DNA of 64,000 nt from Klebsormidium nitens (Eukaryota; Streptophyta; Klebsormidiophyceae; Klebsormidiales; Klebsormidiaceae), in NCBI GenBank assembly GCA_000708835.1, contig DF237307.1:5027-69026 (forward strand), written 5' to 3'. Below the pieces are notes generated by a model. It did not search any database. It was not told the DNA's origin and worked only from the letters and a program-made list of their open reading frames with translations. How positions within the stretch are numbered: the stretch's first letter is position 1; the number at the start of each line of letters is the position of its first letter. Positions 42,217 through 52,611 of this stretch are shown one piece after another. A program made the translations under genes and the position numbers.

Positions 42217-45200
42217 ATGCTCCAGGCTGCTGCAGTGCGACAGGCCTCGGGACCCAGATGCATGAAGCTGTCCTACAAGAAGGCGGAATGCCTGCCTGCA
42301 TCACAGGAGCTAGCGGAACGCCCGTCAAATGCTCAAATGGTCCCCAGAATGGCTGCAGTGCTGAGGAGGCTTTCTGCCATTGTCCTGGGTGTGCTGGAGC
42401 TGGTGCTGGCAGCCATTACGTTGCTGCGGGTTGTTGTGGTTGTAGGGATTGCCCTGGCTGCGCGTGTCCTGGCCTACCCTCCAGCATGCACAGCCGTCTG
42501 CCTGTGCTGTGGGCAGCAGCTGCACTCCCAGAGCCAGGGGGCAGAGCAGGGGAGCTCGGGAAGGGGGGTGCGGGCCACAGCTACCGCTGATTGCGAGGGG
42601 GAGCACCCGAGAGGTGCAATGCATGCCACAAGCTATTCTTCCTCTCGAGCAGACTCTTGCGGAAAGGAGACCAATGGGGTCTCAGACAGTGCCAAAGTGC
42701 CAAGATGTCAGGCATGGTCCCAGGACCACTCCCTCTTTGACCAGAAGGTGGACTGCTTGGAGCGAAGGGATGCCCTGCGCGGGCTAGCCTGCGCCGTCCG
42801 CAGAGAGTGCCGCTCGACGGCAGTGCCAGCTCGTGGAGACTCTCCTAGTGGCCAGGACTGCCTAATGAGGGGCACATGCGGGGCCCATGAGGGTGGCCCC
42901 ACATCTCCAGCTGTCGTACTCTCAAGCATGCAGACAAAAAGCACCCCTGCTGGGATGTCTCTCCAGCTCAGCCTTGCTGTTGACATAGGAAGGGGTGCCT
43001 GCCCGTCCAATCAATGCACGCACGCCGACACTTTAGCAGGCCATGTGGCCCCTGGCTCCTGCAGTGGCGCTGTCGGTGCTTCTGGGCAGTGGCCATCGGT
43101 GGAAGAGTTGCAACAGGAGCTGGACGAGGAGCGGAGCGCCGCAGAGGAGGCCGCCGCAGAAGCTCTACGAATGATCACGCGCTTGCAGGTGAGGCACATG
43201 GACTCGTACTCTCACTTGCATGGGTAATAGCGCACCCGGAAAATAACAATTTGATAATATCCGGCGAGATGTACCCTTGAAACCATCAGACTGTCCAAGC
43301 TTCGACAGAAGTGCCTCATATATTTTTGGAACCAAATACGAGCGCTCATGTCACTTTCACTTGTCCATTCGGTTGAGCATCTTGCTGCTCGCTGTGTGGC
43401 TTGTCAGAGGTGATCCACAAGCTCTGGCATTGCTCTGTGGCTGACCCGCGCTGCCGCCGCTGCTGCAGAGTGAGAAGGCTGCCCTGGCGGCCCAGCTGCG
43501 GCAGGCGGCGCAGCGTGAGCAGGAGGCGGCGCTGCAGCACGGCGCGCTGGTGGACGCACTGGAGGGGGCCATTGCACAGCTGGAGCAGGAGCGCGCCGCG
43601 CGGCACCGGGAGAAGAGGCACCACCGCGCGCGCTTCGAAGCACACGGGGCACGCTGGCAGCCCGGCTGCGCACGCTTGGCTTTGCTGGACGCATGGCACG
43701 AGGGAGGGGCAGTCCCCGTGCAAGTGCAGCCCGTGCTACTAGGAGGGCCGCACGGGGGGGTGGAAAGAGGGGCTCCAGGCCTGCTGCTGGCCACTGCAGC
43801 GGAGGACGCGCAGTGGCCACGGTGCGAACCCAAGGAAGGGGCGCAACTGACGGAGGTGAACGAAATGGGGGGCAGGCTGCACTCTGGGGGCCATAAGGCG
43901 ATAGCAAGCGGAGTGGTCGAAGAGGAGGGTGGTAGAGAGGCGCCAGCTCAGCAGACTGCCCATGACGGGGCAGAGAGTGGGGGGGAAGCATTGCAGAGTG
44001 GCGGGAAACTGAGCGATGCGTCGCCAGAGTTAGGGAGTCAAAGGACCAATGCTGACGAAGGACTTGTGGGAAACAAGGGCGGCAGCGGCGCAGGAGTCTT
44101 GCAAAGGCACGTGTCGCTGGTCTCGCACCCTGTTGAGGATGAGTGGCCAGACAGAGAGTGCGGGGGTACCGCAGCGCTGGAGCAGGAAGCGGGGGAAGCC
44201 GGCGGCAAGGAACAGAGTCCACTGCAGCCAGGGGCAACGGGAGTGGGCTTGGCTGCAGTTGTGGGTGCTAGCCAGCAGGACTACAGCCCCGACAGAGCTC
44301 AGCCCCAACCTGGAAGCTGTTCCGAAGGAGACCAGGCCGAAATTGTTCTGCAGCAACAGCCTGGGCGAGAGGTCGCACGAGCTTCCAGGTGCGAGGTGGG
44401 GTGCCAGGAAAACAGCTCTGATTGCACAAGTACGGAGCGCTGTGGCAAGCCGGGGGGGATTAGTAAAGCAGATTGTGGGTCGAGCCGTCGAGGCGGCAGT
44501 CCTCTCAAGCTTCCAGAGGAAGGCGTCAGTGAGCCCATGAGTGACTGGCTTTTGTCCATCGGAGGACAAGAAGCACGACAGTCAAGGCAAGAAAACGGAG
44601 ACCACGCTGATAGGTCCAACGAAGGCGCCTGCAATGGAAGAATCCGAGAAACGGACCATGCATTGGTCCGGAAACGGGAAGCAAGCGTGCTCCAGGAGCA
44701 GCAGGAGAACGGGGGCGGGGTGCCCAGCCCAGCCACAAGTGAGTCAAAAGCCGCAGACTCCGCGCACCGCAAACAGCAGGCAGTAGAGCTCGCAGATCCG
44801 GGTTGCTCGGTGGTGGCAGCGGGAGGTGCGGTGTCGGGCGAGCTGGCGGGGAAGCTGGCGTCGCGGCGCAAGTGGGAGCAGATGTGGGAGGAAAAGGGGC
44901 GGCATCTCTGGAGCAGCCCATCCGTGGCCATCAAAGAAAGACCGGTGCGGGGGGGCGTACGGCGATCCTTGTTTGGAGAAGGTAGTCAAGACAACACCAC
45001 TGGAAAAGCTGGGAGCATCCGAGATCGGTATGATTCTGCAGAGCAGAATGAGCACTGTAGCCCAGGCGACACGCTTACGGCTACCTCGATGCAAAGACCT
45101 GAGATTGTCACGTCAGCTACACAGCCCCACACCCCAGATTCGCTTTCCACCGAACTTGCTAGAAAGCTAGCCAGCAGAAGAAAGTGGGAGGTCTCCTCCG

Positions 45201-45223
45201 AAGTGACCAAATCCTCCGCATGA
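42217..45223 (+). CDS. GTD-binding/MyoB-like membrane coiled-coil protein (DUF593-like)
   Basis: Resembles plant myosin-binding (MyoB/zein-binding) proteins, membrane-bound receptors for the myosin XI globular tail. Two exons, 42217-43188 and 43469-45223; about 908 residues. Residues about 51-88 form one or two hydrophobic helices, followed by a Cys cluster (PPACTAVCLCC), as in MyoB N-termini (TM, then PCLLC). At about 294-365 lies an Ala/Glu-rich coiled coil across the splice junction: SVEELQQELDEERSAAEE, EALRMITRLQ, SEKAALAAQLRQ. SVEEL and MITRLQ plus EKAA are the hallmarks of the GTD-binding domain. The remaining C-terminal half is low-complexity and acidic. Two copies of a KLASRRKWE motif lie near residues 782-794 and 886-898. 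Family membership rests on short motifs and architecture, so it is moderate; a generic coiled-coil membrane protein is the alternative. The start is the first ATG of the long frame. Confidence 0.65.
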
Positions 45224-46353
45224 GAGCACCTAGGAAACAGTACTTCGAGGGGTCGTATTAGAAAAGCAGCACGTGTCATTTAACGGGTTTAGTCCGGTCA
45301 CAGAGAGATCACGCTTTAGATATTTCGCGAGTAGCTGCCCTAATTGCTAAATGAGCATGTTCGACAGACCGTGTGCAACATTAATGTCATGCCGCTGATC
45401 GACACATAAGATCGATTAATCTGACCGATCAACAAGACGTATGTGTAATCAAGAAGTCTGCGCGCAGCGAACTGAGACTTACGCACGTAAGTGGCATGAT
45501 ATGTTGATTGTGTCGGAATAGCACGAACGCGATCGTGAATGCAGTGGCGCTATAAGCTTCAGTACACTGCCTTAAGCGGCGGTATAACTTGCAGCATGGC
45601 TCTCATGAAATTGCATCATCGATCCAGATCTAGTTCGTATCATTCGGCCGTAAGTTTGGCCGCGACTCACATGACATGTGATCATATCCATACGTAGCAC
45701 ATGCTTCCGACACGCATGCATGTTGATCGATTTATAGTCGTAAAATCGTATGTATATTTATTAGGATGATGTATACGATACATCCAAGGTTGATGTGCAA
45801 CGTCGCACACCTCGATGACCTAAGCCTTGAACGTCATAAGGATGCCTCAAACCAAACTCGCATCAACTCGTGCATCGTTCATCATGCTGGCTCTGGAGTC
45901 GGCTCGACTTTGCGTTCAACTCTCAACATTTTCAAAGTAATGGACAACGATTTGGTGAATTCGTTGAGGGCATGCGTAGGCCGACACCTTTGAGTGATGG
46001 CAATTCAGTCGCTGCGGCCTGCCGCTGCTTTCAAGCGGATGACGTGCATGAGCACGCTGCCGGGGTGAAGTGACTTGCCCAAAGTACGGTGGGTCCGCAG
46101 CCAACGTTGGTCGTGCAGTCCAGCTTGAGGACAGCATGCCAGCATGGCGAGCGTGGTGCTTCTCTATAAGAATCCTCGTTGCATCAATCTTCTTCGTAAT
46201 CTTCTTCGAGTTCCACTTCTTCCTGCACAGCACGGCTTCTCTTAGTCAAACACCATTTTTAAATCAAGGGTTCAAACACAAGTGCTCTTCCATCTTTGTT
46301 CAATTTCGAATTCGTATCACGTGAGCAGACTTGTTGGAGGCACATGGCTCTGC
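45224..46353. other. Intergenic region, convergent 3' ends
   Basis: Contains the 3' UTRs of the GTD-binding-like gene and metaxin. A TGTAA lies near 45444, about 220 nt after the stop. AT-rich; no gene, RNA or strong repeat seen. Confidence 0.5.
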
Positions 46354-48455
46354 TTACTTTGACGCCCGCCGTTTCGTGCCAGGCATGATGGCAAGGGGGC
46401 CATTCCAACTTTGAGCGGCAGTGCGGTGCAGGAGGATGCTCACCACCTCCAAGCTCGAGAAGACGACGTATGCAATGACGGCTGCCACCTGGGCCCCCAC
46501 GAAGTACCAAGCTCGGCTGAAAGTAACGGAGAACGGAGTCAGTTAGATATTTTACGCTCCCTTGTGAGCGAATGTTTTTGAAAGCAGCCAACCGTACACC
46601 CAAACAAATCGTTCAAGAGTATCGTCTTTCGATCCTCAACACATCTCGACAAGAACAAGATCCAGACACCGGCCAACAACTGAGAGCACTGCCTGCCCTT
46701 CCAACTCCCGCTGGCCCCTCCTACGTAAACTGGCTCACCTCGTCAGCCGCTTCTCCTCCTCCGATCTCGTGTCTTCCTTCTTCACCTTGCCCCCCCACCA
46801 CCCTCGCCGGGAGGACTGCCCGGGGGTTCTGGTGAATGGTGGGGGCTCACGAGGCATGTCGGGACGAGCGGACAGGACCTCGAGCTCTAGACGCTTGACG
46901 TACTTGACCAGGTTTGGATGAGAGAAGGCGCTGGTCTTCAGGGACGTCTCGACCTGCAACCAGGGACAGGCCTTGTTAGTCACAGTCGCCCAGCCGAACT
47001 CGAAGGCTTCAAACACTGAAAACGCGAAGAGGTGGCTCTTTGCTTGAGCGTCTCTTGAGGGCCGTCCACTAGCCTGCCGCCCGGCAGCCTGCCAGCACAC
47101 ATGGCAGTGGGGACACCCTCTCCGGACCTTAGGGCTGCGCAGCAACCGATTTCGGCCTCAGGAGGCCAAGCGCCAAGAGGGGCGAGAGACACCAGGGAGG
47201 CTGGGCCAGGATGTAACCCCAGCGACGCTGCGGCGCCCAGTTCGTGGTGGCTCACCAGCGGCGCTTTCTCCAGGAAGAGGAGGTGCGCAAACACGGCGGC
47301 GTCCACTCTGGAGGGGCGATTCCCAAAGAAGTAGCGCTGCTCCCCTAGTCGGGTGGCCAGCGCCGCGTAGGCGCGCTCCGCCTGGCGGTACACCTCCGCG
47401 CGCACGTGCGCCGCGTCCACCTCGCCCGTCTGGAACTGCGCGTCGGCCTGCTTGTGCGCGAGGTACGCCAGGACGCGGTTGAGCGGGAAGGGCAGGGCCG
47501 GCGCGTAAGCGTGCTGGCACAGCTTGTAGTTGGCCTCCTCCAGCCAGAGGGAGTAGTGCAGCGCGGCGCGCAGCCGCAGGTGGGCCAGCGCGCTCAGCGC
47601 CTCGGCGTCCGCGCGCTCCGCAGCAGTCAGGGCGCTGTCCAGGTCAATGCCCTGTACGCGGAGGAGGGTACAGACATGGGTTCCCAGAGAATCTTAACGC
47701 CCTCCATGAGTACGATGCTGAGGGTGAAAGTCTACAACTTTGCGTGCTTGTGCACAAAACACCAGCCCACGAGGACAAGCGATGATCATACTCGATGTGT
47801 CAAGTCATGTGCATACCTTGGTCTCCCGTAGGTAGGCGGGTATCCCCCCACTCTCACTCGCCATAACCACCTCGTCGCCATCCTCCAGGGCAGGAATCTG
47901 CTCGGCTCCTACTCGCGTGGGCACGTCCTCCACTTGGAAAGCAGCACCAGCAAGTCGGAGGTACACCTGGACAACCAGAAGATACAGTAATCTCATTGTG
48001 TAGTCTTGCATATAAACAACTTGATTGGAAGACTCAACTCCGCCTCGACCTGCTTTCATCGGTTCCAGTCGACTCTGTAAACCCATCTGCATTGCCTAAT
48101 TCGTTAACAGCTTTCTTTCGGACATTCATACGAGTACTGCTACAACGACGGAGCGACTTGTCGTCTGCAAGTCGGCTGTACTTAGAGACTGAGGCATCAA
48201 TGCGGGCGAGCTGCCATGCCTCACAACTTCTCGTGCTGGCCCAAACACAAAAGCATAGAAACAGCATCGATCCAGCTCCTCATTCGCCAGCGCTTGGCAT
48301 CCACCACCAGTGGGCGTGACTAGCACTGTCAGCAATGCTGCCGCCAGGTGGGGCCAGAGGAGGGAATGTGTCACGCATACCTGCGCCTCTATGCAGGCCA
48401 CGTCAATGGAAGGTAAGTTCCAAGCAGGAGGGTGCTGTAACAGGGTGAAAACCAT
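46354..48455 (-). CDS. MTX1: Metaxin (SAM/TOB complex subunit, GST-like fold)
   Basis: Outer mitochondrial membrane protein of the sorting and assembly machinery for beta-barrel insertion. Exons: 48381-48455, 47817-47966, 47256-47651, 46739-46953 and 46354-46516; 332 residues. The N-terminal GST-like part reads LLQHPPAWNLPSIDVACIEA, VYLRLAGAAFQVEDVPT, then IPALEDGDEVVMASESGGI and LRETK. The GST_C part includes LWLEEANYKLCQHAYAP, ALPFPLNRVLAYLAHK, ERAYAALATRLGEQRYFFGN, RPSRVDAAVFAHLLFLEKAP and HPNLVKYVKRLE. A basic linker precedes the C-terminal helix VGAQVAAVIAYVVFSSLEVV and a short tail, giving the tail anchor expected of plant metaxin. Order and length agree with the family. Confidence 0.92.
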
Positions 48456-48643
48456 GATGCCGGATCAGGCTAGTAATGCATGCGGCGTGCCGGCACGCCC
48501 AGCACTCACTGCCTCAGGGCTTTGCGCGTATATGTGGCCACCACCACCAGCTGCTGATACGTAAAGCAGTTGCCACAGGATGCAAGCCCCCCGAGAAAGA
48601 GTGGATTCTGGGATAACGCTAGGAGATTAGGGATCAAAATGGG

Positions 48644-48681
48644 CTAGGAGGGACACCGCCCTTCGGGCGGTATCCTCCTAG
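48644..48681. other. GC-rich hairpin with TTCG loop
   Basis: CTAGGAGGGACACCGCCC, then TTCG, then GGCGGTATCCTCCTAG folds into a near-perfect stem of about 16 bp with one or two mismatches. I do not assign a function. It resembles mobile palindromes found in algal organelle genomes. Confidence 0.6.
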
Positions 48682-49435
48682 TACGGGTTCAATGGTTCGA
48701 GGCTCTGCCAAGGACAAACCGCCGGCCGGGTTTCCAAGCTGACAAGGCTTTGTCTTTGTGCTCGGTCGATGACCCCGGTGTTCCTCCCCGGGCGCTTCAA
48801 AATATAACCGGCCTACCGTACGGGACCCTTTACCGGCTCACCTTAATATTTGAGCGCTTATCTGCAATGCTGTGATCAAATCTGAACCAATTTGTGATCA
48901 GTTTTCGCTGCATATCCTCTTTTTCAGACCCTCATCTAGGGCTGCAAACGGATTAAATTTTGGCCAAGAGGAGGTCCTTGCAGCCCTGAAAACCTTTGTT
49001 TTTGGTCATAAAATGCAACAAGACTAGAGGTATCGGCGATCAGCGTAGACTGGGACAAGATAACAAAAAAGTTGATCCACTTCTGGATCAGCTCGATCCA
49101 CTTCTGGACCAGATTCGGTTCTGGGGCTCGTACGGTAATTACTATGTCATAGCAGGTCAAATTCTGGGTGAATTTTAGATGCTGCACAGTCGAAGAAATT
49201 GGTTTTGCTGCGCGAGCAAAAAATCTAGGTTATAGAATGCACTCGCGCGAAAATCCAATCTGCAAATTGCGGCACGTTTCCCGGAATTTCCTCAGGATGC
49301 AGCTTGGCACGTGAGAAAGGGGTATCTCCTAGCCAAAAAGAACGGCACCGGAATGCTGTTGACACTGACGGAACGCAATCCGGTGGAGTCAGGAGTCTGT
49401 CGACGTGGCAGTGTCACAAGGACTAGCTGCCTAGG

Positions 49436-49436
<1 letters not shown>

Positions 49437-49470
<34 letters not shown>
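49437..49470. repeat. Homopolymer tract T34
   Basis: Thirty-four consecutive T. GACTAGCT occurs on both sides (about 49423 and 49481). The tract is the longest homopolymer in the window. Confidence 0.95.
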
Positions 49471-49471
<1 letters not shown>

Positions 49472-49656
49472 GAAAATACCGACTAGCTAGTAGTAGTAGC
49501 TAGCTGCGGCCCGCTGGCGAAATGCGGGCTGGCGAACTGATGACAATGTGGGCTGGCGAAATGCAGCACTTGTTTCTCGAGAAACCCACATTCTCAGAGT
49601 CGGAGGTTGAGAAGTGGTATTAGTAGGTAGCTAGCGCAGAGGATCTGCTCATCAAC

Positions 49657-50944
49657 ATGGCCGCTCTAGCGTTGCGGTCGGCTGCTGCTCCTGCGTGTGC
49701 GGCATTGACATTTTCGAGCCCAGCAAGTCCGGCCGGCCAAAGTAATCTCCGAAGTGGCGGGTGCTCCTTCCTTGCCTCCTGTTCCCAGCTTGTGACGCAG
49801 GCTCCTTCGTCTGTGGCTCCACCTCAGCGGCATGCTAGCGTGAGGGCAGCAGATCCTGACCTGGAAGACTTTGAAAAAAGGCTGGAGAGCTTGCGGAGGG
49901 TGCCCCGAGGGGAGGGTGCAAAGGCGCAAAAGCGGAAAGGGGCAGGGGCAGAGGAGCCAAGGAAAGGAGACGACAAGAAGGTATAGGCAGCAAAATAAAG
50001 GCAAAGAGCACATCGTACTGCCCAGAAAGTGCTGCCGATAAGGATCAGGAGTACACATTGTTGCCCTGACATGATTTTTAACACCCTGCTAGATGTTGGG
50101 AGGTGCAAGTCTAGTGAAGCCTGCTAGACTTGCAATGTGAGGTCTTTGCCAGCAACCCAGGCTTGTGAGAGAGGGTTTTGCAGCACACTATTGTGGTGTT
50201 TGGGCATAGGTACCACCACCATTTCAGGTAGATAGAAGCTTTTAAATTCCTGCTGTTGTCAGCTCCCTGCATGATAGATATCGGGGTAGTCACTTCTCAA
50301 CTCCACTCTCCAACCCACTGCAGGAGGTTTACCTTGAGCCTGTCTCACTGCAAGAGCCTGCAGTCAATGGTGTTCCTTTGAGCCTAGGATTTGCACCATA
50401 TGCAGAGATTCTGAATGGGCAGCTGGCATTGCTGGGGCTTGGGGCCCTGCTGAGTGTAGAGCTGTACACGGGGGGAGCATTGGTCAACTTCCATGAAGGT
50501 ACTTCTAGAGCTTCTTGTCAATGGACCTTCGCGCAAGGAATTTATTTATACCACATGGCTGCTGATTGCACCAATCCATTAAGTTGGAGGTTGCAGCAAG
50601 TGAGAGATTGGTGCCATCTCGCCGCTCTTTTTGAAGTTTTTGGAAGTTGCCAGATTACCCCGTGTTCTTCTTTGTCAATCAGACACTTCAACCGTTCTTG
50701 TAGGTTGTTGGAATTGCTTGATTCGGACGGCAATCTTTCAGCAAAAAGTTGCCATCTTGTATCTGATATTTGCTCTTCTGGCTACACCGGTGCATTCGAT
50801 GCACACAATGTACCCACCAATCATGGTGTACTGTATGCAGGTGGGACTATTGGCACTCAAGCCTATTTTATTCTGGGGTTGAGTGCAATGTTGATCAAGT
50901 TCCAAAAAGAGAAAATAAGTGTATGGCCGGAGGGCAAGAAGTAG
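49657..50944 (+). CDS. One-helix LHC-like (HLIP/OHP-type) plastid protein
   Basis: Predicted thylakoid one-helix protein of the chlorophyll a/b-binding superfamily, a group that protects and assists photosystem assembly. Exon 1, 49657-49980, encodes a Ser/Ala-rich transit peptide and a charged linker. Exon 2, 50324-50498, encodes GFAPYAEILNGQLALLGLG then ALLSVELYTGGALVNFHE: the ExxNxx first LHC helix with a GxxxxE partner. The best third exon is 50841-50944, in phase and ending GGTIGTQAYF...PEGKK, giving 200 residues. The 342-nt intron between (50499-50840) is also open in frame, so an unspliced 314-residue reading cannot be excluded. The canonical Arg after NG is Gln here (EILNGQ). Whether it is OHP1, HLIP or another LIL protein is not settled. 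Confidence 0.7.
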
Positions 50945-52611
50945 CTAAAGTAGGCAATCAATAGGGCTATTCTGCATCTCTTGGTGGCTTCGTAAAGCAT
51001 ATCAAGAGCTGCAGCTTGAATTGGACTGAAGCTGCGTGAAACAAAAAGTTTGGTTGGTGACTTAGATAGCAAGTTCAGTTGCTCACATAAGGTTCGCATA
51101 TTGAGTCAGTAACTCGACATATGGGCTGCTGCATGATGTTCTCTTTTGATTGGTTCAGTTTGTAGGAGCATAGCAGCCCATAGACCTGTTGGAAAGCTGG
51201 TGCGCAGGCTCCACATCTTAAGATTCAACAATTCGATGGCCTCAATCTTCCCCACTGTGCATAATAATCTCGGTTGAATGCATCTGGCAAGGTCTGATGA
51301 AATCTGATCCCTTCGACAATTTGAAAGCGCGGGCCGGCCCCAGGCTCACTAGCTAAAGCTATATGATGTGTCAATTTCTGCACGCATACTAAATCCTTAT
51401 ATACATGCATATGTAGATCAAACGATCCCTGTTTCCCTATAACTTCAGCGTTCTGTACAGCTATCGTTATATCTACTTAATCAAGCCATACGTACAGAAA
51501 ATTGGCAACGTGATCCTGCAATTATAGGCCCGCGGGCCGGCCCAGGTCATGCTGCGGCATTCCAGTGCAGGGCCCGTCCTGCACTACCCTACCCCGGAGC
51601 TGAACGGGCCCTGCGTGACCAATCGTAGAGCTTGCGTGACACCCATAATCGGATCTAGCAGTTGCAATGATGGCATAATACCAGGCCTAGTACGCATTTC
51701 TTAAGCACGCATACAGCTGCGACACCAGGCTCGTGCATCAGAAGGAATGCACACGCCTGAAGATCCAATACGGATGCTCTTGTCGCTTCCAAAATGGATT
51801 GAAATGATTAATACATGCAATATAACAAGATGCGGTCCGAACTATAATCACTGTCACTCAAACAATGCCCATATTGATGGGTCAATTACTTTAAGCAGCT
51901 TTACCTTCCCCACTGAATGAATACTACGCTATGTATGTTCCTTTATCTTCCCCAATAAGATTTACAAGACAAAGCTAGGCTCGTCACAAAGTGGTTAGCA
52001 TAATGTATGTGAACTTGTATTTAATTCGATCTGTACAATGATCTATGAAAACGGATTTTGCTCCTGAATCTTTGGGCTACCCAATCTAAGATGCATTTCG
52101 CAAAGAATGATCACCATCAACGTGGCTCTATATCTAGCTTGCCTAGGTTCCTGCGCAGCTCTTCTACTCGGCTGTCGAAATCAACGGACAAATCTGTACA
52201 TATGTTCCTTCAAGCGGCTCGCATCAATCTTATCGAAAGTCTTTCATTTGCGGAAAGGACTCGCAGGGGGTATCCGTGTGCTTGCCAGTCACATAATACA
52301 AGGTCTGAGCGTTGCATACGTAAGGATTCTTCAGACCGCATTGCTAAGATCCACCAAACGACCCTCCAGCAATGTCTCGAAATTCGACACCCGTCAGATC
52401 CTCAAGCAAGCCCCAACGTCGAACCTACGCGACGAAGCAACTCGTGCCTGAAAGAGTGGAGCCAAAGACCACTTCAGAAATCGACGTGAGAGAATCGGAC
52501 TGGGTCAGCTAGGAAGTGCAGATTCCACTGCTAAACAAGCCTCGTAGCCAGCCTGGTAGACAGTCGTGCCCGGAACGCGGTGGCTATGCAAGCACGACCA
52601 GAGGTGAGGAC
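50945..52611. other. Intergenic region, convergent 3' ends
   Basis: Between the LHC-like gene and PRODH. AT-rich, apart from a short GC-rich palindromic patch at 51528-51610 (GCCCGCGGGCCGGCCC, GCAGGGCCCGTCCTGC). Short open frames show no bias. No gene or RNA recognised. Confidence 0.5.

Larger units (their letters stand above)
48456..49656. promoter_or_regulatory. Divergent intergenic region between metaxin and the LHC-like gene
   Basis: Contains a strong UUCG-type hairpin (48644-48681), CCCCGGGCGCTT plus AACCGGCC (48786-48813), two tandem copies of a GATCCACTTCTGGA(T/C)CAG unit near 49074-49113, a T34 tract (49437-49470) and three GGGCTGGCGAA-type units (about 49512-49565). Both promoters presumably lie here. 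No coding sequence is supported. Confidence 0.5.

Noticed and set aside
48644-48681. Rho-independent bacterial terminator
   Set aside because: No T tract follows the stem, and the context is nuclear intergenic DNA.
48681-48700. tRNA-like GGTTCAATGGTTCGA box
   Set aside because: No acceptor, D or anticodon stem could be folded around it.
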